Assembly: GCF_000702005.1 (NCBI RefSeq)
Contig: NZ_JNKI01000002.1
Location: 186,001 to 250,000 of the forward strand
Direction of reading: 5' to 3'
DNA from: Selenomonas sp. ND2010
Lineage (GTDB): Bacteria; Bacillota; Negativicutes; Selenomonadales; Selenomonadaceae
Length of the DNA stretch: 64,000 nucleotides
The translations under genes and the position numbers were made by a program. Shown here in pieces: positions 51,856 to 62,220 of this stretch. Under the pieces are notes generated by a model, which was given only the letters and a program-made list of their open reading frames with translations, ran no database searches and had not been told where the DNA came from. Position 1 is the stretch's first letter, and the number at the start of each line of letters is the position of its first letter.

Positions 51856-52782
51856 TTACCTATCTTTTATATCTATATCAATCCAATCCCCCATTATATT
51901 ATTCCATTCATCTGGATAAACTCTCGAAAATCCCCCAGAATGATAAAATGTCAACTCACCGACATATATTTTATCATTAACATAAAAGAAATCCACTCGA
52001 ACATGAGGTATGTTTTGGGATAGCTTTTCTGCTATTTCTTTCATTTCAAAAAAGCACTTTGGTTTCGCGGGTAAACATTTTGAATTAGGATCTTTCATCC
52101 GTATTGGCAAATGATTAAAATTCATATCAAAAAAATCAGTTGTTGGATTAGATGATTCATCCCTTGATATATACATTAATTTTGCCTTACCATTGAAACA
52201 AAAAAATTTGTAATCTACCAAAGCATCACCACTTCCATCATTTAGTAATTCTTCAGCAAATATTTTCGCTTTAACGTTCTTATAAGGCCATTCAAAGCTA
52301 CCATTATAAAAATAATTGTAATGAAGAGATTTTTCTAAAAGTTTTTTTGCGTTCTTTTTATCAAATGTAGATTTATCCCTACATATGACAACACTTCCAC
52401 TATCATTGTTACATTTTAATACGAATTGCTTTGGCAATTTTTCAAATTCTATATCCTCAAAATCATCCCAAACACCTATTACGGGGACTACATATTTATC
52501 GCCAATTACATTTGTCACATACTTTTTCATTTCAAACTTATCCACCATTTCCGTATACAACGGATTACGGTCATGTATTTTCAGCCATTGTAGCTTCTCA
52601 TTAAACGTACGCGGATCATCCAAACACAATGGGTATCCTACTAACTTCTTAAATCGACGCTTTAAATACCACTCTTCTGATACTACATGCATAGCAACAT
52701 AATGTACATCACTATACATCCGCTTCAAAGGCTCCAACATAAACGATGGTAAATTTTCTTTTAGGACTTCCTTGATATTCAA
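51856..52782 (-). CDS. TupA-like ATP-grasp protein
   Basis: A 308-aa protein of the TupA-like ATP-grasp family. Seen: RTFNEKLQWLKIHDRNPLYT and EMVDKFEMKKYVTNVIGDKY at the start, KLPKQFVLKCNNDSGSVVIC as the ATP-binding strand pair, DYKFFCFNGKAKLMYISRD and RVDFFYVNDKIYVGELTFYH with the metal-binding end. ATP-grasp enzymes form amide or ester bonds with acyl phosphates. TupA was named for teichuronopeptide synthesis, in which an amino-acid polymer is linked to uronic acids. A paralogue is at 62221-63114. Confidence 0.8.
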   Translation of the reverse strand: MNIKEVLKENLPSFMLEPLKRMYSDVHYVAMHVVSEEWYLKRRFKKLVGYPLCLDDPRTFNEKLQWLKIHDRNPLYTEMVDKFEMKKYVTNVIGDKYVVPVIGVWDDFEDIEFEKLPKQFVLKCNNDSGSVVICRDKSTFDKKNAKKLLEKSLHYNYFYNGSFEWPYKNVKAKIFAEELLNDGSGDALVDYKFFCFNGKAKLMYISRDESSNPTTDFFDMNFNHLPIRMKDPNSKCLPAKPKCFFEMKEIAEKLSQNIPHVRVDFFYVNDKIYVGELTFYHSGGFSRVYPDEWNNIMGDWIDIDIKDR

Positions 52783-52797
52783 AGGCTTTGTTCCCCC

Positions 52798-53811
52798 TTA
52801 CAAGCCATAATATTTACGATACCACTGGGCAAACTTTTCCAACCCTTCCGCAATCGTCGTCTTCGGCCGAAAATCAAAATTACGTTCCAACTCGCTAACA
52901 TCCGCATAGGTTTGATACACATCACCAGGCTGCATAGGGAGATACTCCTTTGCCGCCGTTTTGCCCAAAGTTTTTTCCAGTGTTTCAATAAAATCCATCA
53001 GCTTCACTGGACTGTTGTTGCCTATATTGTAGACTTTATACTGATCGCCATCTTTATTAGCTATCGGCGGATTGCAAAGCATATGTTCAATTCCTGAGAC
53101 AATATCATCTACATATGTAAAGTCTCGCAGCATATCACCGTTATTGTAAATCTTGATGGGCTTCCCTTCGCGAATCAGATTGGCAAATTTAAAATACGCC
53201 ATATCTGGGCGACCATACGGACCGTATACCGTAAAGAACCGCAACCCTGTTGCCGGAATGTTATAAAGATGACTATAAGTGTAGGCCATCAGCTCATTGG
53301 ATTTTTTCGTTGCCGCATAGAGGCTGATAGGATGGTCAACATTATCCGTTGTTCTGAAAGGTGTTTTTTCCTGATTACCGTACACCGATGAACTGGATGC
53401 AAACAACAGATGCTCTACAGGATTATGACGGCAAGCCTCTAATATATTGAAGAAACCAATTACGTTGGAATCAATATAGCTGCGCGGATGGTCGATACTG
53501 TACCGTACACCAGCCTGCGCAGCTAAATTTATCACAATATCCGGCTTTGTCTGCTCAAATAGTGCATTGACCACTGCCTCATCCGCCAAATTCCCTTTGA
53601 TAAACTTATACTGCGGATATTCCCGCAAAATCGCTAACCGACTCTCCTTCAGCGACACATCATAATAATCATTGCAATTGTCAAAACCAACGACCTCTGC
53701 CCCCAACTCCAACAACCGCTTCGACAGATGAAAGCCGATAAAACCTGCGCTACCAGTTATCAATATTTTTTTATGGGTATCAAATTTCCTATACTTTGCC
53801 AAAAACGCCAC
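52798..53811 (-). CDS. UDP-glucuronate 4-epimerase-type enzyme
   Basis: A 337-aa extended SDR. NAD-binding ILITGSAGFIGFHLSKRLLE (about 17-36), then NDYYDVSLKESRLAIL typical of UDP-glucuronate epimerases. Catalytic Ser/Tyr/Lys in LFASSSSVYGNQEK and ISLYAATKKSNELMAYTYSH. It should convert UDP-GlcA to UDP-GalA (CapI/LspL type). The partner UDP-glucose dehydrogenase is 1 kb upstream in the operon. The start may be 15 residues later; the N-terminus is slightly extended. Confidence 0.85.
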   Translation of the reverse strand: MAFLAKYRKFDTHKKILITGSAGFIGFHLSKRLLELGAEVVGFDNCNDYYDVSLKESRLAILREYPQYKFIKGNLADEAVVNALFEQTKPDIVINLAAQAGVRYSIDHPRSYIDSNVIGFFNILEACRHNPVEHLLFASSSSVYGNQEKTPFRTTDNVDHPISLYAATKKSNELMAYTYSHLYNIPATGLRFFTVYGPYGRPDMAYFKFANLIREGKPIKIYNNGDMLRDFTYVDDIVSGIEHMLCNPPIANKDGDQYKVYNIGNNSPVKLMDFIETLEKTLGKTAAKEYLPMQPGDVYQTYADVSELERNFDFRPKTTIAEGLEKFAQWYRKYYGL

Positions 53812-54787
53812 GTCCCTTCCTTGCTATTCCGTCAACCCCCCAGCAAATCAGCCACGATACAACCATTGTTGTCATAAAAGTACAGGCAATGGTTTCCCAC
53901 ATGGATAACCGAGGATGAAATACTCTTATACAAAAATAAATAATCTGCTGATGAATCAAAAAAATTTCATACGAGGTTCTGCTCAATTCCCTCCATAAAT
54001 TCGTTTTAAATAGATATGCCTCAACTGTAATCTGACCTAAACAGTAAATTAGATACAACTCCGCTAAAGTAAATACAGGCTTTATCATTCCTGCGATATA
54101 CCTGACCTCAGCAAAAAGGACAGTATACCCACTGACCAGCGCCAACAACGTAGCCACAAATACCTTGTTCCGTGCAGGCTGCAACTTTTTGTAACGCAGG
54201 TAGCAACCAAAATAAAAGTAAATACTCATCTGCATGGCACTGCCAATTTGCAACATATTATGTGCCAGTCTAGCAAAGAGTACCCCTCCCGCAAACAAAA
54301 GTACACATATTATCACATCTCGCTTGCCAAACATAAGCATACGCCTTGACAACGCCAAATAAAAACCAACCAACAGCCACCATAACATCAGCAAAAACCA
54401 CAATTGTGATGGTGAAATCCCTAGAACATACTTATAAAAAAAATCACTACCTGAACCACCAAATAAAAAATAATGAATAGGACACACCCATAAAAGTGAT
54501 GTTAATACATACGGTTTTAAGATTCGCTGTACCTTTCGACCTAAAAAATCTTTTGTAGAAAAATAATGTTTCTTTTCCACAGCCAAATAATACAGCAAAT
54601 AGCCAGAGGCCATTACAAATGCCGGCACATGAAACGAATTTAACCAGGCAGTAAAAGCAATAATCCGTTCGTCTCCTGTCACATCAAAAACTTTGACCCA
54701 ATTACCGGTATAAAACATACAGCAGTGGTAAAATACCACCATTATCATCATGGATGTTTTAATATTAGTAATAAAATTCAGCCGCAT
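53789..54787 (-). CDS. Acyltransferase-3 family membrane protein
   Basis: A 332-aa protein with about ten membrane helices. Opening FITNIKTSMMIMVVFYHCCM (with the conserved His of the family near residue 21), then FHVPAFVMASGYLLYYL and LWFLLMLWWLLVG. Acyltransferase-3/OafA proteins add acetyl or other acyl groups to sugars of surface polysaccharides. It overlaps the epimerase gene by 23 bp. Confidence 0.8.
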   Translation of the reverse strand: MRLNFITNIKTSMMIMVVFYHCCMFYTGNWVKVFDVTGDERIIAFTAWLNSFHVPAFVMASGYLLYYLAVEKKHYFSTKDFLGRKVQRILKPYVLTSLLWVCPIHYFLFGGSGSDFFYKYVLGISPSQLWFLLMLWWLLVGFYLALSRRMLMFGKRDVIICVLLFAGGVLFARLAHNMLQIGSAMQMSIYFYFGCYLRYKKLQPARNKVFVATLLALVSGYTVLFAEVRYIAGMIKPVFTLAELYLIYCLGQITVEAYLFKTNLWRELSRTSYEIFLIHQQIIYFCIRVFHPRLSMWETIACTFMTTMVVSWLICWGVDGIARKGRGVFGKV

Positions 54788-54805
54788 ATCGTCTCCTCAA
54801 AACAA

Positions 54806-55975
54806 TCAGTCTCTGCTAAATATATCTCTTGTGAAAACTTTCTCCTGCACATCCGTAAGCGCATCATTCCAGCGGTTGGCCACGATTACATCACTGCGTT
54901 CCTTAAACTCTGTCAGGTCGCTGATCACCTCGGACCGGTAGAAGTTATCATCCTTCAAGGTAGGCTCGTAGACAATACAGGGAATGCCCTTGGCTTTGAT
55001 ACGCTTCATAATCCCCTGAATGGCACTGGCTCGGAAATTATCCGACGCCGTTTTCATGGTCAGACGATAAATCCCTACCACCCTCGGCTTTTTCGCAATA
55101 ATGGCATCAGCAATAAAATCCTTACGAGTTCGATTAGCCTCCACTACCGCACCGATCAGATTCTGTGGCACATCACGGTAATTAGCCAACAACTGTTTCG
55201 TATCTTTCGGCAGGCAGTAGCCTCCATAACCAAATGAGGGATTATTGTAAAAATCACCAATACGCGGATCAAGGCTGACTCCACGGATAATCTCTGCCGT
55301 ATCGAGACCACGGGCCTCTGCATAGGAATCGAGTTCATTGAAGTACGCAACTCGTAACGCCAAGCAAGTATTCGCAAAAAGCTTAATCGCTTCTGCCTCG
55401 GTAGAACCCGTGAACAGCGTGGGAATCTTCTCCTTCACCGCACCTTCTGCCAACAATCCTGCAAATACCTTTGCGCGTTCCGACCGTTCTCCCACGATAA
55501 TCCGCGATGGATAGAGATTGTCATGCAGCGCCTTTCCTTCCCGCAAGAACTCCGGCGAAAAGATGATATTGTCCGTTTCATACCGCTTCTTCATCTGCTC
55601 CGTGTAGCCCACAGGAACTGTAGACTTAATCACCATCACTGCCTGTGGATTGATTTCCAAGACTTCCTCAATCACCGCTTCTACCGAGGAAGTATCAAAA
55701 AAATTCTTGTCCGGGTCATAGTTGGTCGGCGTAGAAATAATCACAAACTCCGCCCCTTCAATCGCCTCCCGCGCATCCAAAGTAGCTCGGAAGTTCAACT
55801 CCTTATGCGCAAGGAATTCTGAAATATCCCCATCCACAATCGGTGACTGCCCCTGATTCAGCATATCCACCTTCTCCGGCACAATATCCAGCGCCATCAC
55901 TTCATTATGCTGTGCCAGTAAGATACCATTGGACAGACCAACATAGCCTGTACCTGCAATTGCGATTTTCAACAC
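54806..55975 (-). CDS. UDP-glucose 6-dehydrogenase
   Basis: A 389-aa enzyme that oxidises UDP-Glc to UDP-GlcA with two NAD. NAD-binding [20 protein letters not shown] at the N-terminus, [10 protein letters not shown] and [28 protein letters not shown], and the catalytic Cys in [19 protein letters not shown]. Length and motifs fit the short Ugd type used in surface-polysaccharide loci. It supplies UDP-GlcA to the epimerase in the same operon. Confidence 0.93.
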   Translation of the reverse strand: MLKIAIAGTGYVGLSNGILLAQHNEVMALDIVPEKVDMLNQGQSPIVDGDISEFLAHKELNFRATLDAREAIEGAEFVIISTPTNYDPDKNFFDTSSVEAVIEEVLEINPQAVMVIKSTVPVGYTEQMKKRYETDNIIFSPEFLREGKALHDNLYPSRIIVGERSERAKVFAGLLAEGAVKEKIPTLFTGSTEAEAIKLFANTCLALRVAYFNELDSYAEARGLDTAEIIRGVSLDPRIGDFYNNPSFGYGGYCLPKDTKQLLANYRDVPQNLIGAVVEANRTRKDFIADAIIAKKPRVVGIYRLTMKTASDNFRASAIQGIMKRIKAKGIPCIVYEPTLKDDNFYRSEVISDLTEFKERSDVIVANRWNDALTDVQEKVFTRDIFSRD

Positions 55976-56032
55976 ACACTACTTCCCTTCAAATTTTGAA
56001 TAAATTCAAGTTCACACAATCCGTAATCTAAA

Positions 56033-56581
56033 TCACTTCTCGTACTTTCTCATCAACTCAGTTATAAAATTAGTATCATTAAGCATATTATTAATACTTT
56101 TGTCTATATCAAGCTGTCGCTCTTGAAAATCTGCGACAGCCTTTTTTATTACATCACCATATATACGAAAATCTTTTGGCTGCATAAGTCGTTGCTTGGT
56201 TGACAACATGAGCATACAATCTAATAAATCTGTCGTTTCCAATGGCAAATCTGCCGTATGTTTTGTGAATTTTATAATTCTTTGCACATACCTACGAAAT
56301 TCCGGTACATCGTTTTCGATGGTATTTTTCAACCGCACTGCCACCGCTTTGAGCATATTTTCCTGCTCTGGAACCACCATGCCTGCGCTATCCATTATTG
56401 GGCCGTCCAAAACAAGACAACTATCTTTCACATACAACTCCAATAGATGCCAAATATTTCTCACACTCATAAGACAGGATGCACAATAATGTTCAGCAAC
56501 CCCCTCATCATCTAAATAAAAAATATACCTTCCTCTGGCATTATCCCGCTCTTGTTCATAGGCTATTTTTCGTATTCTCAT
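56033..56581 (-). CDS. Hypothetical protein in polysaccharide locus
   Basis: A 182-aa soluble protein, MRIRKIAYEQERDNARGRYI onward, with a CASC motif at about 33-36 and mostly helical from residue 75 on. It has a different flavour from glycosyltransferases and no membrane segment. It lies between ugd and the EpsG-like gene, and spacing suggests co-transcription. Possibly an RNA/DNA-binding or regulatory protein, but I recognise no family. Confidence 0.5.
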   Translation of the reverse strand: MRIRKIAYEQERDNARGRYIFYLDDEGVAEHYCASCLMSVRNIWHLLELYVKDSCLVLDGPIMDSAGMVVPEQENMLKAVAVRLKNTIENDVPEFRRYVQRIIKFTKHTADLPLETTDLLDCMLMLSTKQRLMQPKDFRIYGDVIKKAVADFQERQLDIDKSINNMLNDTNFITELMRKYEK

Positions 56582-56618
56582 TATATATCTCCTTTAGCAT
56601 AAAATTTACAGAATAATA

Positions 56619-57728
56619 TTATTTGAATAAATCAAACAGGTGGTTATTTTCCAGCAATGGCCACACCATATCACCCAGCCCATGATACAATTTAACATAT
56701 CCAACTGCGCAAGCAATCATAAACAAGCTTGCATAATATACGATAGATTTACTCAACATATTCACTTGCTTAATATATAAAATAACTAATATATACAGTG
56801 GAATTGTCAAATCCCTTACTAATCTATCTAAATCTTGCAAAATAGGGAAAAAAGGTAATAATAAACACATAAGCTTTGCAAATTCATATGTAATATCCGC
56901 ATATCTAGTTGTAAAAGAATCTACTGAATTCTTTTTTAGTTTCCTACGAATCCAATAAATAACAAATATATAAATTATAGTAACAGCCCAAGAAGTTATA
57001 TGTCTTTTTTCAAATTCGTCTAACGCATAATATTGATAATGATCAATATTTTCAACACTAGATAAATAATAGTAAACATCCATATTATTTGCTAATATAT
57101 AATCAGCATACAATGGCATACACAAGCCAAACATTATCAAAACAAATATAAGAACTCGTCCTAGTTTAAATTTCGCACATTTAACAAGGGGATATATTAA
57201 CATGAAGAACACTGCAGTTTTATGAAAGGAAAAAGCAATCATTAAACTTAGCATAAGTTTTTTCATCGACTTACTTTTTTCTTTTGCATATAAATAAATA
57301 CCTACCAGTAAAATAACCTCAAGTATAAAATTTCTAACCTGAACAGCATCAAATGCCAAAGGAAAAATAATAAATAACGTTGTTAATGAATAAACCTCGC
57401 CCAAGATTTTATAAATAACATAAAACATTAATGATAACAATAAAACGTCTAATACAAATCTGAATTCATCGTACTCAAATCCCCAATTTTTAAAAATTAA
57501 ATTTATAAGTGAATATCCTCCATCATCTGGAAAAAAATTAATATTACTCAATTCAATATAATTGTATTGCCTCATATAATTAGCATAATCTGCACAATCA
57601 TAACTCCCCCCCATAACGACAGCTAACATAATCATACTGATTAACATGAACCATATTTGAGATCTTTTAGATAATTGGGCAGCGATAGCACAAAGGCTGA
57701 CGCATAAAAACAATATAAACATTATCAT
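56619..57728 (-). CDS. EpsG-family polysaccharide polymerase
   Basis: A 369-aa protein with about ten membrane helices. Family marks: the Gly-Gly-Ser-Tyr-Asp-Cys-Ala-Asp-Tyr motif (GGSYDCADYANYMRQYNYIE, residues 41-60), then FEYDEFRFVLDVLLLSLMF and ALIVFSFHKTAVFFMLIYPL-like helix. It is the likely Wzy-type polymerase that joins repeat units outside the inner membrane. Very AT-rich, unlike the pyr operon. Confidence 0.8.
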   Translation of the reverse strand: MIMFILFLCVSLCAIAAQLSKRSQIWFMLISMIMLAVVMGGSYDCADYANYMRQYNYIELSNINFFPDDGGYSLINLIFKNWGFEYDEFRFVLDVLLLSLMFYVIYKILGEVYSLTTLFIIFPLAFDAVQVRNFILEVILLVGIYLYAKEKSKSMKKLMLSLMIAFSFHKTAVFFMLIYPLVKCAKFKLGRVLIFVLIMFGLCMPLYADYILANNMDVYYYLSSVENIDHYQYYALDEFEKRHITSWAVTIIYIFVIYWIRRKLKKNSVDSFTTRYADITYEFAKLMCLLLPFFPILQDLDRLVRDLTIPLYILVILYIKQVNMLSKSIVYYASLFMIACAVGYVKLYHGLGDMVWPLLENNHLFDLFK

Positions 57729-57743
57729 AATTATTCGCCTATA

Positions 57744-58583
57744 TTATAATAAAATTCCATCTCTAACGCCTCTTATCATAGATACTAACTTACCCACTTT
57801 ATTATCCTCCCAAAAAATTATTTTTATTACTCCTATAAAAAAATGTTTTATTGCAAAAAAAGTATATAGCTTTTTATATTTTCTATCTAGATAAAACATA
57901 TTTCTAATTTGATAATACTTTCTATTAGCAGAATGATTATAAATAAATAAATCTAATCCAGCCACTGTAATTTTTTTTATATTTCCAATAGTATGTGACA
58001 ATAAAACATTATTCACTTTCAACAAAACATATCCACTATTAATTAAATTTATGTTATAATCTGTATCAACCGAATCTATAAATAGCTTTTCATCAAAGCC
58101 TCGAATCTCTCTCCAAGCAGCAATTTTATTTAAACTTCCAGATGTGATTAGCCTTTCTACCAGATCAACATCGCCTTTTTCTATAAAAGCATCATCCAAA
58201 TTTCTATCTACGATACGACAACCTACTATCGCAACCTTTGGTTTATTGATATATTTTTTATATTCAACAATCATATTATATGGTACAATCGAATCTTGAT
58301 CTAACGTTAAAATCCACCTATAATTCTTTTTTTCTGCATAACTAAATACTGTATTCAAACTTTTTGCCACACCGTAATTTTTATCATGTTCCCAAAAAAA
58401 ACATTTTTTATTAATTTGTTCATTATCATTAATATAATTCTTAATCTCACATGCATTAGTCGAGTTGTTATCCCATATAATAATTTCATCAATCTGATCT
58501 TTCACTGCAAATAAACATTTTTTTAGTATCTTTAAATCTGGGTTAAATGTAATTACACAAGCAATAATTTTTTCATCATTCAT
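57744..58583 (-). CDS. GT2 glycosyltransferase, rhamnosyltransferase-like
   Basis: A 279-aa GT-A fold enzyme. NDEKIIACVITFNPDLKILK at the start, the nucleotide-binding DEIIIWDNNST, and the DxD-type metal site TLDQDSIVP (about 88-96). The C-terminal region has RGFDEKLFIDSVDTDYNINL (acidic motif) and ends in a hydrophobic amphipathic stretch. It transfers a sugar from a nucleotide donor to the lipid-linked repeat unit. GAGGCGCTT precedes the ATG at 58583, preferred over an earlier in-frame ATG at 58616. Confidence 0.8.
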   Translation of the reverse strand: MNDEKIIACVITFNPDLKILKKCLFAVKDQIDEIIIWDNNSTNACEIKNYINDNEQINKKCFFWEHDKNYGVAKSLNTVFSYAEKKNYRWILTLDQDSIVPYNMIVEYKKYINKPKVAIVGCRIVDRNLDDAFIEKGDVDLVERLITSGSLNKIAAWREIRGFDEKLFIDSVDTDYNINLINSGYVLLKVNNVLLSHTIGNIKKITVAGLDLFIYNHSANRKYYQIRNMFYLDRKYKKLYTFFAIKHFFIGVIKIIFWEDNKVGKLVSMIRGVRDGILL

Positions 58584-58881
58584 AAGCGCCTCATATAAAT
58601 ATACATTACACAACATGTGTTTTTGACATCAAAACTAATTTTTTGACAATTACTATTCATATAAATTCATTACACATAAGCTTTACTATAAACTCTATCT
58701 AAAGGAAAGCAATTCGAGCTAAGCTATGTTTTTTACTATTTATAATATAAAATTAAATATTTTATATTATTCAGATATATTGTAATCAAGTAATTATCGT
58801 ATACAAAAAGTATTATATATATACACTCGATGTTAAGAGTCTACATCTCATATATTTTCCCGATGATATATAATCGATATT
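58584..58881. other. AT-rich interval without gene
   Basis: About 300 bp of very AT-rich DNA lie between the GT2 gene and the DUF616 gene, on average more AT-rich than the flanks. No open frame with a ribosome site, hairpin terminator or consensus promoter stands out. It breaks the otherwise tight gene spacing of the cluster and may hold an internal promoter or an old deletion site. Confidence 0.3.
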
Positions 58882-59790
58882 TTAAACATGCGATTTAACT
58901 CTTAGCTTTGGATTTAAATATATGTTATCTCCCAGTGTAGCAACATCATTAACTGCAATCGAGTTCTTCCAAAAAACATATGGCCAGGCAATTTGATCTC
59001 TACCGCTATCTGAAGTTACTAACTCTTCCCAAAGTTGATTAGTCAATTTTTTTGCTAGGTCTTTCTTCAAATCATACACAATCAAATTTCCTTCAATCAT
59101 TCCATAGGATGAAGGAAATCCTTCTTTTTTATATTCTTCACTTTGTTTTTTTAATTTTGAATAATTCCCTTTATTTAATATCTTGCAAGCTTCAATCTCA
59201 TCAAATAAACAATTTCTTGTACAATGTTTATGAAATGCTAGTCCCACTTTGTTATTAACTAACTCCGTCATAACTGACAAATCCGATATAATTGTGATAT
59301 TTCCATCTACATAAATTGCATAATCGTAATCATTTTCAAATAACTCATATGGATGAAATTTAATATAACGATTAACCATTCCGCCATTATATTTCTTCAC
59401 TACTTCTTGAGGTATATATTTACACATCCAAACATCATTTTCGCAATATACATCCGTATATTGTACATAATCTATATTATCCGGTTTTATATACGGACTA
59501 ACTAATTTATCATAACCATTTGTAATACACGTATAAACTACTACTTTAGATTTTATACTGCCGAATTTCGCTAATTTCAGTTCTATGTCTGCAGGTAAAT
59601 TTCTATTTACAAAATTTTGCTTTATTGCTGAAAATTTATTTCTTCTTAGCAACGACTTAATACCTTCCCATACACCGCGTTTTTTTAACTCAATTAATTT
59701 ATATCCGCAGGTATATTCTGGACTATTCATAATTTCAATATAATCAGCATTTAACCGCTCAATTTCCTCAATTAGTTTATTTTCATCCAT
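58882..59790 (-). CDS. DUF616/TOD1-like glycosyltransferase
   Basis: A 302-aa protein. The core begins KVVVYTCITNGYDKLVSPYI (about 82-101) followed by NIDYVQYTDVYCENDVWMCK, matching the DUF616 (TOD1/MUCI70) glycosyltransferase-like domain. A DxD-type motif is seen in YAIYVDGNITIISDLS. The first 80 residues are helical. It probably adds a sugar in this cluster; donor and linkage cannot be inferred. Confidence 0.7.
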   Translation of the reverse strand: MDENKLIEEIERLNADYIEIMNSPEYTCGYKLIELKKRGVWEGIKSLLRRNKFSAIKQNFVNRNLPADIELKLAKFGSIKSKVVVYTCITNGYDKLVSPYIKPDNIDYVQYTDVYCENDVWMCKYIPQEVVKKYNGGMVNRYIKFHPYELFENDYDYAIYVDGNITIISDLSVMTELVNNKVGLAFHKHCTRNCLFDEIEACKILNKGNYSKLKKQSEEYKKEGFPSSYGMIEGNLIVYDLKKDLAKKLTNQLWEELVTSDSGRDQIAWPYVFWKNSIAVNDVATLGDNIYLNPKLRVKSHV

Positions 59791-59808
59791 AATGCCCTCG
59801 TTTAATAT

Positions 59809-60711
59809 TTACATTTTCCCAAAAATAACTTTAAAAAACATTTCGACATCACATATCTTGATACCACATCTAAATTTCTTACGTTTTAAAAGTTTAATCT
59901 TACTATAAAACGAGCTATCATATTCTTTCATACACAATAGAAAATCTTTTGATTCCTCTTTTAGACCATCCATCTTAATCAAGTTATTAGCCATATCTTT
60001 GCAAACCTTATATTTATCAAAAATCACATGTTTTTCTACACTAATTCTCTTTATAAAACCGTTACTTCCACCAGTAACACTTTTCGCCATTCTTCTATGT
60101 AATATTCCCGATTTGACATCTAAATAAACATTACCAAAAGCAAATGCACAAGAAGCTATAATAAAATCATGATCTGGATAAGTGACATATTGCATCTGTG
60201 ATATCTGTATCCCTATATTTCTCAATTTGCGGGTAAATAGGAATGTACATCCTGCCAATCTAGGCCTCGCAAAATAGCATTCAATATTATTTTTCATGTT
60301 TTTTATATTATTTTCTCCTATTCTGCGACCTGTCTCATCAATTAACTTTAAACTCGAAGCATACAAAGCTACCTTTCCTAATTTCCTTATCACATTGACC
60401 GCATTTGCAATTTTATCCATTTCCCAAATATCGTCTTGATCTGCAAAAGCATAATAATCTGCCATTGGGCAATCAATCAATGCTTTCATAAAGCTTCGTT
60501 GATAGCCAAAATTTTCCCCTACATCTAGAATTATTTGTTTTGGATATTTTTTTATATACTTTTTTATAACGTCAACTGTTTTATCAATTGATCCATCATC
60601 TCGAATATATAACATTATTTCTATATTTTTTTGTTTTATAATACTTTCTATCTGAGCGCCTATATATTCAGAGCCATTATAAGTCGACATTACGACACAA
60701 ACTTTTTCCAT
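59809..60711 (-). CDS. GT2 glycosyltransferase
   Basis: A 300-aa enzyme. EKVCVVMSTYNGSEYIGAQI at the N-terminus, MLYIRDDGSIDKT as nucleotide site, and YYAFADQDDIWEMDKI with the DQDD metal motif (near residue 90). The pattern is close to rhamnosyltransferase RfbF/WbbL-like enzymes. Opposite-strand frames are shadows. Cytoplasmic, adding a sugar to the growing unit. Confidence 0.85.
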   Translation of the reverse strand: MEKVCVVMSTYNGSEYIGAQIESIIKQKNIEIMLYIRDDGSIDKTVDVIKKYIKKYPKQIILDVGENFGYQRSFMKALIDCPMADYYAFADQDDIWEMDKIANAVNVIRKLGKVALYASSLKLIDETGRRIGENNIKNMKNNIECYFARPRLAGCTFLFTRKLRNIGIQISQMQYVTYPDHDFIIASCAFAFGNVYLDVKSGILHRRMAKSVTGGSNGFIKRISVEKHVIFDKYKVCKDMANNLIKMDGLKEESKDFLLCMKEYDSSFYSKIKLLKRKKFRCGIKICDVEMFFKVIFGKM

Positions 60712-60729
60712 ATACTTACCATATATATC

Positions 60730-62208
60730 TTATTTCTCTATATAACCTTTCCAACACGAATGAGGTTTAAAATGCCATTCATTAGGAATAATCATATCGC
60801 ATATTTTTTTATCATTTATTTTTAAAAAATTTGATTTAACTATTGTTTCTTCTAAAATTCTTTTTTTTAAGGAGAAAACAGCTGCCGTTTTTTTATCGTT
60901 AAACATTTTAAATTTATTAGAATCGAATCCCATAATATCGCAAACCACTCGATCAAAAAGCAAATTATTATCAGAAAACAAAATAATGCCTAATTCTTTC
61001 GGTGAAGGCCCAACTGGTCCTTCCTTTTCTCCACCTATTATCATATCTCCAATTGTTATTATTTTTCGTTGAATATCATCATGCATCACACCATTTTTAT
61101 CTGCGTGTAGGATAATATTATTAAGATCTACCACAGTGCGCCATATTGTATCATTTCCATACCAACTTCCTACACGATATTTATCTCCTGACAAAATAAC
61201 TCGCATGACATATGAAATTTTCATCAAAACATCATTAATCTTAGACATTTTAATTTCACCTTTACGTGAATAATGGGTACGCTTCTCATTAAAATAACGC
61301 ATCATATTATTCCATATGCTGTGTTTTTTATATGCATCACCTTGTTCTTTTTCGAAGTCTCCATCTATACGATGAGGTAGTGAAGCTTTTTCAAATGTTA
61401 TCCCAACAAAGTTTTTACATCCTCCTGTTAACCCTGCCAATCGATGTGTTTTAGGTTTTGGAAGATTTATAATAACATCTGCTTCTAATGGCAACTGATT
61501 CACTTCATAAATATGATTACCTTTACCGTGATAACTTTCGGTTACATGTTGTTCATAGTCTTCAACCTTATATCTCGGATTTATATTATTTTTTTCTGCG
61601 TGCATGCTCATATCTTTTAAATTAATAAGTAAAGATTCAAGACCATTATTTGTCAATTTTGGCGGCAAAAAAACTCCTTTATACTTTCTTTCTACAGAGT
61701 ATTTTCTAAGATCATATATTTCTAATTTAACTTTTTTCTTTTCATAAAATTCAAACAATCTGTCATATCCAGTTATTTTAAATAATGTGTCTAAGTCGCA
61801 CCCTTGCATAGGTGCATCTGCAATAATGATTCTACCGCTACCTTTCAACGCAATCAACACATAATCAATAACTGCTCGTGCAATCGAAGGATTTGTAACC
61901 AAACAAGCCAAGTCATCATGAACTTTTTTATTTTTATTTTTATTTTCCACCCAATTCGGTTTTAGTAATACAGTATTATCTTTTTGTATATATTCACCTA
62001 ATGGATTCCATGATTCTCTTCCAATATTCTCTTTATCTAATCCTAAAGTTATAAAACAATCTCGCACTAATTTATATGCTTTATTTTCATCCCGAGCGAT
62101 CTCATTAGTCCATAAATACTCTGGATACAACACACTAGGGGAAAAAAAATCAACACTATTAGGATAAGATGTTGTGTTTTTTTCATATTGTATACCGACT
62201 CTAAACAT
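60730..62208 (-). CDS. DUF362-domain protein in polysaccharide locus
   Basis: A 492-aa protein. The DUF362 core is visible: DNTVLLKPNWVENKNKNKKV (about 76-95), LVTNPSIARAVIDYVLIAL, GRIIIADAPMQGCDLDTLFK, then VIINLPKPKTHRLAGLTGGC with KNFVGITFEK, and DKNGVMHDD/IIGGEKEGPVGPSPKELG near 400. No ferredoxin-type cysteine cluster is present, unlike some DUF362 proteins. Members near polysaccharide genes have been found but no reaction is established. It lies between the second TupA-like gene and a GT2 gene with 21- and 18-bp gaps, so it is an integral cluster member. Confidence 0.7.
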   Translation of the reverse strand: MFRVGIQYEKNTTSYPNSVDFFSPSVLYPEYLWTNEIARDENKAYKLVRDCFITLGLDKENIGRESWNPLGEYIQKDNTVLLKPNWVENKNKNKKVHDDLACLVTNPSIARAVIDYVLIALKGSGRIIIADAPMQGCDLDTLFKITGYDRLFEFYEKKKVKLEIYDLRKYSVERKYKGVFLPPKLTNNGLESLLINLKDMSMHAEKNNINPRYKVEDYEQHVTESYHGKGNHIYEVNQLPLEADVIINLPKPKTHRLAGLTGGCKNFVGITFEKASLPHRIDGDFEKEQGDAYKKHSIWNNMMRYFNEKRTHYSRKGEIKMSKINDVLMKISYVMRVILSGDKYRVGSWYGNDTIWRTVVDLNNIILHADKNGVMHDDIQRKIITIGDMIIGGEKEGPVGPSPKELGIILFSDNNLLFDRVVCDIMGFDSNKFKMFNDKKTAAVFSLKKRILEETIVKSNFLKINDKKICDMIIPNEWHFKPHSCWKGYIEK

Positions 62209-62220
62209 TTCGTTTACCTC

